Origin: Streptomyces nojiriensis
GTDB lineage: Bacteria; Actinomycetota; Actinomycetes; Streptomycetales; Streptomycetaceae
Length of the DNA: 64,000 nucleotides
NCBI RefSeq assembly: GCF_017639205.1
Contig: NZ_CP071139.1
Coordinates: forward strand, 6,261,501 to 6,325,500
Direction: 5' to 3'
How positions within the stretch are numbered: position 1 is the stretch's first letter; the number at the start of each line of letters is the position of its first letter. This document shows, in pieces, positions 32,550-42,500 of this stretch. The notes below the pieces were generated by a model. It searched no databases. It worked only from the letters and a program-made list of their open reading frames with translations, and was not told where the DNA came from. The position numbers were made by a program, and so were the translations under genes.

Positions 32550-33476
32550 GTGCTGGGTCCCGTGATCCTCGCCGCTTCGCGCAGCGACAAGATGCGTCGT
32601 ATCGTCTCTGCCGCCCCGGTGACCAAGCCCGTGGTGAACCGGTTCATCCCCGGCGAGACCGTCGATCAGGTCATCCCGATCGTCGAGGAGCTCACGCGCA
32701 ACGGCCTGGAGGTCACCCTCGACGTCGTCGGCGAGGACATCACCGAGGTCGAGCAGTCCTACGCGGCCCGGGACGCCTACCTCCTGCTCATCGAGCGCCT
32801 CGCGGAGCTCGGTCTCGGCGAGAAGGCCGAGATGTCCGTCAAGCTGTCGATGTTCGGCCAGGCCCTGGAGGGCGGCCACGAGCTGGCGCTCGCCAACGTC
32901 CGCCCGGTCGTCGAGGCCGCGGCCGCCATCGGTACCACCGTGACGCTCGACGCCGAGGACCACACCACCCTCGACTCGATGTTCGCCATCCACGAGGAGC
33001 TGCGCCGGGACTTCCCGCAGACCGGCTGCGTGATCCAGGCGTACCTCTTCCGCACGGAGGCCGACGCCCGCCGCCTGGCCGCCGCCGGCAGCCGCGTCCG
33101 CATCGTGAAGGGCGCCTACAAGGAGCCCGCCGAGGTCGCGTACCTGGACAAGGCGGAGATCGACAAGGCGTACGTCCGGATCCTGAAGATCCTCATGGAC
33201 GGCGAGGGCTACCCGATGATCGGGTCGCACGACCCGCGCCTCATCGCCATCGGCCAGGAGCTCGCCCGCAAGGCCGGGCGCAAGCTGGACGAGTACGAGT
33301 TCCAGATGCTGTACGGCATCCGCAGCGAGGAGCACCTGCGGCTCGCCGCCGAGGGCCACCGGATGCGCGTCTACACCGCGTACGGGACGGACTGGTACGG
33401 CTACTTCATGCGCCGCCTCGCGGAGAAGCCGGCCAACCTCCTCTTCTTCGTCCGCTCGATGATCACCAAGAACTAG
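32550..33476 (+). CDS. Proline dehydrogenase
   Basis: 308 residues from GTG 32550 with TGGAGG upstream. This is a monofunctional FAD-dependent (beta/alpha)8 enzyme of the PutA-PRODH family, oxidising L-proline to pyrroline-5-carboxylate and passing electrons to the respiratory chain. Family segments include MSVKLSMFGQAL, VTLDAEDHTTLDSMF, IVKGAYKEPAEVAY, MIGSHDPRLI and YEFQMLYGIR. The next gene, 32 bases on, carries out the second step, so the two form an operon dividing the work done by bifunctional PutA in enteric bacteria. Confidence 0.94.
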   Translation: MLGPVILAASRSDKMRRIVSAAPVTKPVVNRFIPGETVDQVIPIVEELTRNGLEVTLDVVGEDITEVEQSYAARDAYLLLIERLAELGLGEKAEMSVKLSMFGQALEGGHELALANVRPVVEAAAAIGTTVTLDAEDHTTLDSMFAIHEELRRDFPQTGCVIQAYLFRTEADARRLAAAGSRVRIVKGAYKEPAEVAYLDKAEIDKAYVRILKILMDGEGYPMIGSHDPRLIAIGQELARKAGRKLDEYEFQMLYGIRSEEHLRLAAEGHRMRVYTAYGTDWYGYFMRRLAEKPANLLFFVRSMITKN

Positions 33477-33508
33477 GCACCCCACTAGCTCAAGGAGTTA
33501 CCAGCCCC

Positions 33509-35140
<1,632 letters not shown>

Positions 35141-35157
35141 TCCCGGCCCCAGTGACC

Positions 35158-35201
35158 CCGCCCCCGCTCCGGCACCCCCAAGTCCGGAGCGGGGGCGGTT
35201 T
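35158..35201 (+). terminator. Terminator of the proline catabolic operon
   Basis: A 15-bp perfect stem CCGCCCCCGCTCCGG / CCGGAGCGGGGGCGG with an 11-base loop, followed by TTT, 17 bases after the P5C dehydrogenase stop. Confidence 0.88.
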
Positions 35202-35391
35202 CCATTTCCCCGCCGGACAACTGCTGCTAGCCTGGCTGCAGTTGTCGTGTACGGCGACCAGCTCCGCTACCCGGGCCCGGTGACCCGGGGGAGCCAAGGG
35301 CTCTACCGAGTTCCCGTACGGGGTGGGACAGACTGCTGGGAGATACGCAACCTCTATGCGCCCGTACCGGGACCGGCGCCCGGGGAGACGT

Positions 35392-36285
35392 ATGTCCAGG
35401 CGTACAGACAACCACCACCGTGCCGCGACCATCTGCCGCGCGGCCACCGGACTGCCGCACCGCACTTGCCTCGGCTGGGCCGAAGCGGGGCTGATCGACT
35501 ACCGCCAACCGGTCCCGGACGCCGAGGACGACGGGCAGCGCCTCCTTGAGTCCCTTCTGGTGGCAGAGCTGGCCGACGGGCTCCGGGAGGGCGACCTCCG
35601 CGACGGGGCGCTCTTCGGCTTCACCTCCGCCCGGCCCGCCCGGGGCGCCCTGGCTCTCGAGCTGCACCCGGCCATGGCCGACCCGGTCCTCGCCACTGTG
35701 CTGCCGCGCATCGACCAGCACTACGGCGGAGTCCGCGGAGTACCGGGCCTGCGCATCGTCCCGACGGGGCGCAGCTGGGCACTGATCCACCTGCCGGGCC
35801 GGGCCGCCGTCCATCTGGTGCACCCCGACCCGGACTGGCGCCCGGTGCTGCCGGAGCACGGCGTGGGGCTGACGCAGCTGTGGCGGCGCAACCGCCACCG
35901 CCTGCACCCCGCCGAGGCGGCGGAGCTGAGGGGGCGCGCCGGGGCGGGGGCCCATCCCGGCTCGGCCGCGGCCCAGGACTGGCTGAACAGCAGGCTCCTG
36001 CGGCGGCCACGACTGCTGGGCGCGGCCGGTGCCGCCCACGGATCGGCGAACGTGTACACCCACGGCGGCGGGGACCTGGTCGTCGAGTGGTGCTGCGCCG
36101 TGGAAAGGGACGAACTCGAACGGAGGCTGCGCCGGAGCGGTCTGGCGCAGCGGCCGGGCCAGGTCCCCGAGCGGCTGCGGGACCAGGCGTGGTTCCCCGG
36201 CGAGATCGCCATGGGCGGAGCCTTCGTCACCCTGCGGCGCGGGCCCTGCTACGCCCCGGAGGCCTCGGCGCGGAGGTACGCGTGA
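35392..36285 (+). CDS. Hypothetical protein with a possible N-terminal MerR-like segment
   Basis: 297 residues from ATG 35392, chosen for GGGGAG 5-10 bases upstream; ATG 35356 is a longer option. The start (RAATICRAATGLPHRTCLGWAEAGLI) resembles a helix-turn-helix-like segment, but I do not recognise the rest. It is rich in Arg and Leu with few charged clusters and has no membrane helix or signal peptide. The next gene starts inside its stop codon, so the two are translationally coupled. Confidence 0.7.
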   Translation: MSRRTDNHHRAATICRAATGLPHRTCLGWAEAGLIDYRQPVPDAEDDGQRLLESLLVAELADGLREGDLRDGALFGFTSARPARGALALELHPAMADPVLATVLPRIDQHYGGVRGVPGLRIVPTGRSWALIHLPGRAAVHLVHPDPDWRPVLPEHGVGLTQLWRRNRHRLHPAEAAELRGRAGAGAHPGSAAAQDWLNSRLLRRPRLLGAAGAAHGSANVYTHGGGDLVVEWCCAVERDELERRLRRSGLAQRPGQVPERLRDQAWFPGEIAMGGAFVTLRRGPCYAPEASARRYA

Positions 36286-36503
36286 TGCTGACCGCGGCGA
36301 TCGTGACGGCGGCCGTGCTCGGCGTGGCCAAGGTGGTGCGGGACTGGCTGATCCTGCGGCAGGTGCGCGCCGCCATGGACGCCGGTACGTCCGAGGACCG
36401 GGTGCGGATCGGGATGCGGCTCGCGGAAGCGCTGGGCGGCGGGCAGTCCGGGCCCGCCCCGGAGCCGCCCGCCGCCGGGGAGGCCGTCACACCTCCACGA
36501 TGA
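36282..36503 (+). CDS. Small single-span membrane protein
   Basis: 73 residues from GTG 36282, overlapping the previous stop (GTGA); ATG 36285 is an alternative. Residues 2-18 (MLTAAIVTAAVLGVAKV) form one membrane helix, followed by a cytoplasmic charged segment and a Pro/Ala-rich tail. It is coupled to the preceding unknown protein, suggesting that they act together at the membrane. Its 3' end overlaps the convergent nitroreductase gene by 17 bases. Confidence 0.62.
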   Translation: MMLTAAIVTAAVLGVAKVVRDWLILRQVRAAMDAGTSEDRVRIGMRLAEALGGGQSGPAPEPPAAGEAVTPPR

Positions 36504-37209
36504 CCTGGTCCAGGGACTTGCGCAGGAGGTCCGGGACCTCGCAGTCGTCCGCCGGGTAGCCCACCGGGATGACGGCGAAGGCCTTCTCGTTCTCCGGGCG
36601 GTCCAGGACATGGCTGAGGAAGCGCATGGGACTGGGGGTGTGGATCAGCGCCGCCAGGCCGGACAGGTGGAGCGCGGACAGGAGCATGCCGACCGCGATG
36701 CCGACCGACTCGTCGACGTAGTAGTGCTTGCGCTTCGTGCCGTCCGGGCCCAGCCAGTAGCGCTGCTGGAAGACCACGATCAGCGCCGGGGCGTCCGTGA
36801 GGTGGGTCTTCACGGCGTCCGTGCCGATGGGACGCAGGGCGGCGAGCCATTCGTCGCCCAGCCGGCCGTCGTAGGAAAGCTGCTCCTCCTGCTCGGCGGC
36901 CGCGCGGATCTGCTGCCGGACGGCCGGGTCCTTGACCAGGACGAAGGTCCACGGCTGCTGGTGCGCCCCGGAGGGGGCGGTCGCGGCGCAGGCGATGGCG
37001 TCCCGGACCACCTGCGCGGGCACCGGATCGGGGGAGAAGTGGCGTACGGTCCGCCGCTCGTCCATCCGGGCCCGCAACTCGGCGGCGCGCGCGATCGATT
37101 CCGGCTGCGGCATCCGCTCGGGCCGGTATGCGGCGGGACGGTACGGCTGGCCGTGCGTGGGGGTCCACTGCTGGGTATCGGGCGACATGGGGCGAGTCTG
37201 CCGAGACAT
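36487..37209 (-). CDS. Nitroreductase-family FMN oxidoreductase
   Basis: 240 residues from ATG 37209; ATG 37188 is an in-frame alternative. Nitroreductase fold markers are RMDERRTVRHFSPDPVP (FMN phosphate contacts), the CAATAPSGAHQQPWTFVLV block and the late PVGYPADDCEVP segment. The sequence is closest in feel to the iodotyrosine deiodinase/BluB-like branch, but I cannot assign a substrate. It uses NAD(P)H to reduce nitro, quinone or halogenated compounds. It has its own promoter; its start is 111 bases from the divergent acetyltransferase. Confidence 0.88.
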   Translation of the reverse strand: MSRQTRPMSPDTQQWTPTHGQPYRPAAYRPERMPQPESIARAAELRARMDERRTVRHFSPDPVPAQVVRDAIACAATAPSGAHQQPWTFVLVKDPAVRQQIRAAAEQEEQLSYDGRLGDEWLAALRPIGTDAVKTHLTDAPALIVVFQQRYWLGPDGTKRKHYYVDESVGIAVGMLLSALHLSGLAALIHTPSPMRFLSHVLDRPENEKAFAVIPVGYPADDCEVPDLLRKSLDQVIVEV

Positions 37210-37320
37210 TGGTCCAGACCGCTAGTGCCGCTTCGGCCGATGGCGGCCGGTGTACGCGGTTCGGCGTCCGCAATGCGGTCCTTGGTACGGTCGCGGGATG
37301 ACCGGACGGCTGGAGCAGTG

Positions 37321-37857
37321 ATGGACACGCGGACCGCGCACACCTCGCAGCTGACCGCCGCCGAGCTGCGGGAGATCCGGGACCTGCTCGACGAGGCCTT
37401 CGAAGGGGACTTCGCCGACGAGGACTTCGAGCACGCGCTCGGCGGGATGCACGTCCTGATCGGCGCGGCCGGCCGGCTCGTCGCGCACGGCAGCGTCGTG
37501 CAGCGGCGGGTCCTGCACCGGGGACGGGCCCTGCGCACCGGATACGTGGAGGCCGTGGCCGTACGGGCCGGCCTGAGGCGCCGGGGCCTCGGCGGGCAGG
37601 TGATGGCACAGCTGGAGCAGTGCGTGGCGGGGGCCTACGTGCTGGGTGCCTTGTCCGCGTCCGAGGAAGGGGCCGGACTCTACCTCGCCCGTGGCTGGTC
37701 GGTGTGGCCGGGCCGGGTGGGGGCCCTCTCGCCGGACGGGCCGGTGCGGCTGCCCGAGGAGGAGGGTTCCACCTACGTGTGGACGCCGCCCGGCGGGGTC
37801 CGGCCGGACCCCGCCGGGCGGCTCGACTTCGACTGGCGGGACGGGGACGTCCTGTAG
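37321..37857 (+). CDS. Aminoglycoside 2'-N-acetyltransferase (AAC(2')-I-like)
   Basis: 178 residues from ATG 37321. The sequence follows the chromosomal AAC(2')-I pattern of mycobacteria and Providencia: EDFEHALGGMHVLI, GYVEAVAVRAGLRRRGLGGQVM (acetyl-CoA loop), AYVLGALSASEEGAGLYLARGW and the end LDFDWRDGDV. These GNATs acetylate the 2'-amine of gentamicin, tobramycin and similar drugs. Resistance is plausible but not certain, since the chromosomal homologues may have another natural substrate. No aminoglycoside biosynthesis gene is nearby. Confidence 0.85.
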   Translation: MDTRTAHTSQLTAAELREIRDLLDEAFEGDFADEDFEHALGGMHVLIGAAGRLVAHGSVVQRRVLHRGRALRTGYVEAVAVRAGLRRRGLGGQVMAQLEQCVAGAYVLGALSASEEGAGLYLARGWSVWPGRVGALSPDGPVRLPEEEGSTYVWTPPGGVRPDPAGRLDFDWRDGDVL

Positions 37858-37874
37858 GGGGCGCCCCCGGTCGG

Positions 37875-39905
37875 CTACGACCCCGTGATGCTGGCCGAGC
37901 CCGTTTCGATGTGGCCCGTGTAGCGGCGCGACCAGGTGCCGTCGGAGTCGGCGAGGATCGTGAAGTCGTACCAGCCCTTGCTGTAGGCCACGGCGTTGAA
38001 GAAGTCCTCGCGCGAGGAGTTCGCCGGGACCGTGTAGGTCCACGGGCCGTCCGTGCGGTAGGCGTTCGCGCGGATCGTGAAGGTGACGGGCGAGCCGGAG
38101 GAGTTCTTCATCTTGAAGTAGACCGCCGGCTTGCCGGTGCCGGGCTCGACCGCGAACCGGGCCGCCACCTCGATGTCCTTGCCCGGCTTCGACGCGTCGC
38201 CGATGAAGCGGCGCAGGAAGCGGTTCGGGCCGTGCATCGAGATGTCGTACTTGCCCGAGCCGTTGCCGAGGCCGATGTGGAAGTAGTCGCCGCCGGTGCC
38301 GCCCGGGTCGACGGTGTACTGCCAGGCCGTCGTGTCCCGGTGCTGGTGCGGGTGGATCGAGAAGTGCGCCGCCCGCTTCGCCTCGGCACCCTGGTTGGTC
38401 ATCGAGAACCAGGCCGTGATCTGGCCGGCCGGCCCGAACTCGAAGCGGTCGAGGTTGCCGTTCACCTGGTACGGCAGGGCCCGCGCCGGGCGGGTGCCGG
38501 GCTCCTGCGCCGGGAGGGCGTTGTCCTGCGGCGCCGGGTTGGGGAGCGGGGCGCAGGTCGCCTGGCCGATCACCTTGGCGGTGGACGGGAGGCCCGCGGG
38601 GACCCCGTAGACAGGGCGCTTGAAGTCGAAGACACCGGTCAGGTCGCCGACCACCTTGCGGCGCCAGGCGCTGATGTTCGGGCAGGTGGCGGGGGTGCCG
38701 AGGGCGGTCGTCCACTGCTCCATGAACCGCAGCACCGAGGTGTGGTCGAAGACCTCCGAGCTCACCCAGCCGCCGCGGGTCCAGGGGGACATCACGATCA
38801 TCGGGACGCGGAAGCCGAGGCCGATGGGGAGGCCGTCGATGTACTCGCCGGGGGTGCCGGGCGGGGCGACCGGCGGCGGGACGTGGTCGAAGAATCCGTC
38901 GTTCTCGTCGTAGTTGAGGAAGAGGACCGTGGAGTCGAACACCTCGGGGTCGGCGGCCAGGGCGCGGTAGACCAGGTCCACGAAGTGGGCGCCGTCGCCG
39001 GGCGGGGCGTAGGGGTGCTCCGAGAAGGCCTCACTGGCCACGACCCAGGACACCTGGGGGAGGGTGCCCGCCACGACATCGGCGCGTATCGCGGCCGCGA
39101 TGTCGTCCGGGGTGGAGCCGGTGACCTTGGGAACCGAGCCCATGCCCCGGTCCCACAGCGGATCGCCGGGGCCGGCGTCCGTGAACCGCTTGAAGTAGGC
39201 GAGCCCGTTGTCCCCGTAGTTGTCCTGGGCGTTCTGGTAGACCTTCCAGCTCATGCCGGCCCGCTGGAGGGCCTCCGCGTACGTCTCCCAGGTCAGCCCG
39301 GACTCGTCGCCGCCGTCCTTGCTGGTGGCGTCGACCTTGCCGCTCCACAGGAAGGTGCGGTTCGGGCCGGTCGCGCTGAGGGCGGAGCAGAAGTAGGCGT
39401 CGCAGATCGTGTAGTTGTCGGCGAGGCCGTAGTGGAAGGGGATGTCCCCCCGGTCGAGGTGGCCGAGGGTGCGGACGTTGCCGACGCCCGTGACCCAGTT
39501 GTCCATCCGGCCCTTGTTCCAGGCGGCGTGCTGCGAGGTCCAGCTGTGCGGGAGGTCGCCGGTGCACTGGGCCAGGGTCTCGCTGTCCGCGCCGCCCGCC
39601 GGCGGGGTGGCGGACAGCTTCCACGGGTACTGGCGGCCGCCCCAGTTGGGCTGGTTGAACATGCCCCAGCCGCCCGGGATGTTGCCGGCGGCGCGGTCGC
39701 CGAACCCGCGGACGCCCTTCAGCCTGCCGAAGTAGTGGTCGAAGCTGCGGTTCTCCTGCATCAGGATCACCACGTGCTTCACATCGGTGATGGTGCCGGT
39801 CGCGGCGGCCGCGGCCGCCGTCGTCGGTGTGACCGCGGGCAGGGTGGCGCCCGCCACGAGCCCGGCGCCGATTCCCACGAAACCTCTGCGGCTGATCGGT
39901 GTCAC
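37875..39905 (-). CDS. Tat-exported phospholipase C, phosphocholine-type
   Basis: 676 residues from ATG 39905. The signal peptide has a twin-arginine motif, SRRGFVGIG, and ends in an Ala-rich stretch near residue 36. The catalytic domain starts at HVVILMQENRSFDHYFG, with YDENDGFFDHVPPP further on, as in non-haemolytic PlcN/PlcH and acid phosphatase AcpA-type enzymes. Two C-terminal beta domains (DUF756 type) follow, ending near FTILADSDGTWSRRYTGH. It hydrolyses phospholipid head groups outside the cell to recover phosphate. The candidate PHO box upstream fits induction by phosphate starvation. Confidence 0.94.
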   Translation of the reverse strand: MTPISRRGFVGIGAGLVAGATLPAVTPTTAAAAAATGTITDVKHVVILMQENRSFDHYFGRLKGVRGFGDRAAGNIPGGWGMFNQPNWGGRQYPWKLSATPPAGGADSETLAQCTGDLPHSWTSQHAAWNKGRMDNWVTGVGNVRTLGHLDRGDIPFHYGLADNYTICDAYFCSALSATGPNRTFLWSGKVDATSKDGGDESGLTWETYAEALQRAGMSWKVYQNAQDNYGDNGLAYFKRFTDAGPGDPLWDRGMGSVPKVTGSTPDDIAAAIRADVVAGTLPQVSWVVASEAFSEHPYAPPGDGAHFVDLVYRALAADPEVFDSTVLFLNYDENDGFFDHVPPPVAPPGTPGEYIDGLPIGLGFRVPMIVMSPWTRGGWVSSEVFDHTSVLRFMEQWTTALGTPATCPNISAWRRKVVGDLTGVFDFKRPVYGVPAGLPSTAKVIGQATCAPLPNPAPQDNALPAQEPGTRPARALPYQVNGNLDRFEFGPAGQITAWFSMTNQGAEAKRAAHFSIHPHQHRDTTAWQYTVDPGGTGGDYFHIGLGNGSGKYDISMHGPNRFLRRFIGDASKPGKDIEVAARFAVEPGTGKPAVYFKMKNSSGSPVTFTIRANAYRTDGPWTYTVPANSSREDFFNAVAYSKGWYDFTILADSDGTWSRRYTGHIETGSASITGS

Positions 39906-39990
39906 TGGCCTCTCGCCTCCAACTCAAGTGCCCCGTCGGCACATCGACGGCAAGAGTGGCGGCGCCGGGATCAAAGGTCTACATCCATGC

Positions 39991-40008
39991 GGTAAGAAAT
40001 CGGTGAAC
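39991..40008 (-). promoter_or_regulatory. Candidate PHO box (PhoP operator) of the phospholipase C gene
   Basis: Read on the minus strand: GTTCACC (40008-40002), then TCTTACC (39997-39991), 11 bases apart. This matches the two-unit Streptomyces PHO box (GTTCACC direct repeats at 11 bp). It lies about 86-103 bases before the phospholipase start, with a TAGACC -10-like sequence shortly downstream. Confidence 0.6.
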
Positions 40009-40024
40009 ATAAGGGTGGCTGGAA

Positions 40025-41038
40025 TCAGCCGTCGGCCCGGACCAGCATCTTGCCCGTGTTGTCCCCGTGGAGCATGCCCAGGAAGGCCTCAACCGTCCGG
40101 TCAAAGCCCTGGACAACGGTGGTGTCGGTGCCGATCCGGCCGCTGCGCAGATGCGGGACGAGGAAGTCCTCCAACTCATCCTGCAGATTGGTGTGATTGC
40201 GAACCAATACACCTTCCAGGCGGAGGGACTTGTGTACGACCTCGAAGAGGTTGCGGGGCGCGGCCGGCGAACGGTCCCCGTTGTACATCGAGATCGCGCC
40301 CACCCAGGCGATCCGCCCGTACTCGCGCAGCGCGTCGATCGCCCCCTCCAGGTGGTCCCCGCCGACGTTGTCCACGTAGACGTCGATACCGTCCGGGGCG
40401 GCCTGCGCGAGCTGCTCGCCGACCGGCCCGTCGTGGTAGTCGAAGGCCGCGTCGAAGCCGAGCGCGCCGGTGAGGTGGCGGACCTTGGCCGCCGAGCCCG
40501 CGCTGCCGATGATCCGCCGGGCGCCCAGCAGCCGGGCGATGTGGCCGGTGGCCGTACCGACCCCGCCCGCGGCGGCGGAGACGAAGAGGTCCTCGCCGCT
40601 GCGCAGTGCCGCCGTCCGGGTGAGGGCCGCGTACGCGGTCAGGCCGGTGCCGCCCAGGACGGAGAGGTAGGCCTCCAGCGGGACGCCGTCGTGGCCCCGC
40701 AGGGTCCGCGTCCCGTCCACGCCGAGGGTGACCAGGGCGTGGGTCCGCCAGCCCGCGCGGTGGAAGACCAGGTCGCCCTCGCGCAGCCCCGGGTCGCGGG
40801 AGGCGAGCACCCGGCCCACCGAGCGGCCCTCCAGCGGGGTGTTCAGCTCGAAGCCGCCCTCGCCGCCGTCCATCATGCCCCGGTGGTACGGGTCCACGGA
40901 GAGCAGGAGGTTCTCGACGAGCGCGGTGCCGGGCGCCGGATCCGGGACCGGGAAGGCGGCGTAGGTGAAGTCCCCGGCGGTGGGGAAGCCGGTGGGGCGG
41001 GCGATCTGGTGGACGGCGCAAGCGGTGTTCGTGGTCAT
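40025..41038 (-). CDS. NADPH-dependent medium-chain oxidoreductase (PTGR/CurA-like)
   Basis: 337 residues from ATG 41038; a TAGCGT -10-like element about 10 bases upstream suggests a leaderless mRNA. It is a zinc-less MDR-superfamily enzyme: AENLLLS-type start region VDPYHRGMMDGG, LGGTGLTAYAAL, SAAAGGVGTATGHIARLLGA (Rossmann loop) and VDVYVDNVGGDHLEGA-like IDVYVDNVGGDHLEGA. Such proteins reduce the C=C bond of alpha,beta-unsaturated ketones and aldehydes. It is divergent from a LysR gene that probably controls it. Confidence 0.92.
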   Translation of the reverse strand: MTTNTACAVHQIARPTGFPTAGDFTYAAFPVPDPAPGTALVENLLLSVDPYHRGMMDGGEGGFELNTPLEGRSVGRVLASRDPGLREGDLVFHRAGWRTHALVTLGVDGTRTLRGHDGVPLEAYLSVLGGTGLTAYAALTRTAALRSGEDLFVSAAAGGVGTATGHIARLLGARRIIGSAGSAAKVRHLTGALGFDAAFDYHDGPVGEQLAQAAPDGIDVYVDNVGGDHLEGAIDALREYGRIAWVGAISMYNGDRSPAAPRNLFEVVHKSLRLEGVLVRNHTNLQDELEDFLVPHLRSGRIGTDTTVVQGFDRTVEAFLGMLHGDNTGKMLVRADG

Positions 41039-41084
41039 GGGCCCGACGCTAGGAAGGAATGGCCGGCCCGGGCAGGGGGTTGCG

Positions 41085-41109
41085 TTCATGGAACGCGCAC
41101 ATCCATGAA
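41085..41109. promoter_or_regulatory. LysR box in the oxidoreductase/LysR intergenic region
   Basis: A perfect inverted repeat TTCATGG (41085-41091) / CCATGAA (41103-41109) with 11 bases between, fitting the T-N11-A LysR geometry. It lies 47 bases from the oxidoreductase start and 31 from the regulator start. Confidence 0.72.
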
Positions 41110-41139
41110 CACCGCTCATAGAACGAGGTGGAAGCCCCC

Positions 41140-42021
41140 ATGGCGGGAAGCACTGCCGACCTGCTGCCCCAGGAACTGCGGATCCTGGTCGCCGTCTGCG
41201 ACCGGGGCGGCTTCTCCGCCGCCGCGGCCGCGCTCGGCCTCACCCAGTCGGCCGTCTCCCACTCCGTGCGCGGCAGCGAGGCCAAGGTCGGCGGGGTGCT
41301 CTTCGAGCGCGGCCGCGCCGGGGCCACCCCCACCCCGGCGGGGGAGCGGGCCGTCGCCCTCGCCCGCCGGATCCTGCGGATGTACGAGGTCCTCGGCGCG
41401 GAGGTCCGGGGCGCGGGCCGCGGCGCGGTGGAGGGGGTGCTGCGGATCGCGGCGTTCCGCAGTGCGGCCCTGCACCTGCTGCCGCCCGCGCTGGAGCGGC
41501 TCACGGCCCGGCACCCGGGCATCCGCCCCGAGGTCCGCGTCGTGCGCGAGATCGGCGCCGGAGCGGCCGGGGAAGTGGCGGCGGGCCGCGCCGACCTGGG
41601 CATCGCCACGCTGGGCGGCTCGCAGGAGGTGGCTCCCGGCCTGCTGACCGGGCTGCTGGCGCAGGAGGCGTACCGGCTGGTCCACCCGGCCGGGCACCCG
41701 GACCCGAAGGGCCTGCCGCTGATGGACTGGGACGAGAACTGCGGTTCCTACACCCGCTCCTGGTGGCGCGCCCAGGACTGGATCCCGCGGGCGACGGTCA
41801 AGGCGGAGGACGACGCGATGGTGCTGACCATGGTCGGCCGCGGGCTCGGCATGGCGATCATGCCCGAGCTGTCCCTGCGGGAGGCGACCGAGGCGGTGGA
41901 CATCACCGATCTGGGCCCTGGGGGACCGGTGAGACAGGTGGGATACGTCACTACGGCGGAATCGGCCTCAACTCTCGCGGTAAGGGCTCTGATCAGGGAA
42001 CTTCGTTCCGAGAAGGGCTGA
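41140..42021 (+). CDS. LysR-family regulator
   Basis: 293 residues from ATG 41140 with GAGGTGG upstream; GTG 41128 is also in frame. The N-terminal winged helix is LRILVAVCDRGGFSAAAAALGLTQSAVSHSVRG, and the substrate-binding domain begins near residue 90 (VEGVLRIAAFRSAALHLLPP). It is divergent from the MDR oxidoreductase, with a clean LysR box between, so it is likely to sense an electrophile or product of that enzyme. Confidence 0.92.
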   Translation: MAGSTADLLPQELRILVAVCDRGGFSAAAAALGLTQSAVSHSVRGSEAKVGGVLFERGRAGATPTPAGERAVALARRILRMYEVLGAEVRGAGRGAVEGVLRIAAFRSAALHLLPPALERLTARHPGIRPEVRVVREIGAGAAGEVAAGRADLGIATLGGSQEVAPGLLTGLLAQEAYRLVHPAGHPDPKGLPLMDWDENCGSYTRSWWRAQDWIPRATVKAEDDAMVLTMVGRGLGMAIMPELSLREATEAVDITDLGPGGPVRQVGYVTTAESASTLAVRALIRELRSEKG

Positions 42022-42281
42022 AACGGACCCTCCGGACGAGGCTTTCCGGGGGGTTGGGCGTCTCAGATAGTAGGAAGCCCGAGTAATTGCCGAGACATAC
42101 AACGGGACCTGGCCTAGCTTTGTAGAAGCCGAACGTCTCGCCGATCAGGCGAATGGCGGTCGAGAGCGCGCGCCCCTGGCAGGCAACCCCTGCGGCGCAC
42201 CGCTCCCCGCCTCTTCCGGCGCCTTGAAGGAACCCCTCATCCGTGGCCCCGCCACGCCGTGATCTCAAGGAGTCGATCACC

Positions 42282-42410
42282 ATGACCGCTTCCACCGCCA
42301 CCCGCCGCGTCCGCCACACCTCCGCCTCGGCCGACGACCGCAAGAACGCCGCCGCCGCTCTCCAGCGCGCCCTCGACCGCCGTGACAACGGCGGGTCGAC
42401 CGGTCACTGA
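42282..42410 (+). CDS. 42-residue basic protein
   Basis: MTASTATRRVRH and so on to GGSTGH, from ATG 42282 with a strong AAGGAG site 9-14 bases upstream. It is small, Ala/Arg-rich and helical (DDRKNAAAALQRALDRR). Codon use is GC-rich at third positions, like real genes here. The gap before it (42022-42281, about 260 bases) contains its promoter region and nothing else I can assign. Function unknown. Confidence 0.6.
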   Translation: MTASTATRRVRHTSASADDRKNAAAALQRALDRRDNGGSTGH

Positions 42411-42423
42411 CCTGCGACGCCCA

Positions 42424-42470
42424 AGACATTCTGCGTCCATATGCGTCCACATGGTGGACGCGGAATGTCT
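42424..42470. promoter_or_regulatory. Complex palindrome upstream of leuB
   Basis: Half-sites GCGTCCA at 42433-42439 and 42443-42449 (10 bp apart), with inverted TGGACGC at 42455-42461. The inner pair forms a perfect 8-3-8 palindrome (42443-42461); the outer pair extends to a 16-bp inverted repeat, AGACATT arms included (42424-42439 with 42455-42470, one mismatch). It is upstream of the leuB -10 (TACGGT, 42489-42494), so it should act as DNA, as a regulator site. Confidence 0.65.
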
Positions 42471-42500
42471 GAGGGCTGGGACACGGAGTACGGTTCCGTC

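Noticed and set aside
42424..42470. A transcription terminator after the 42-residue gene
   Set aside because: The hairpin could work as one, but the repeated direct half-site and position just before the leuB -10 fit a regulator site better; there is no T-run.
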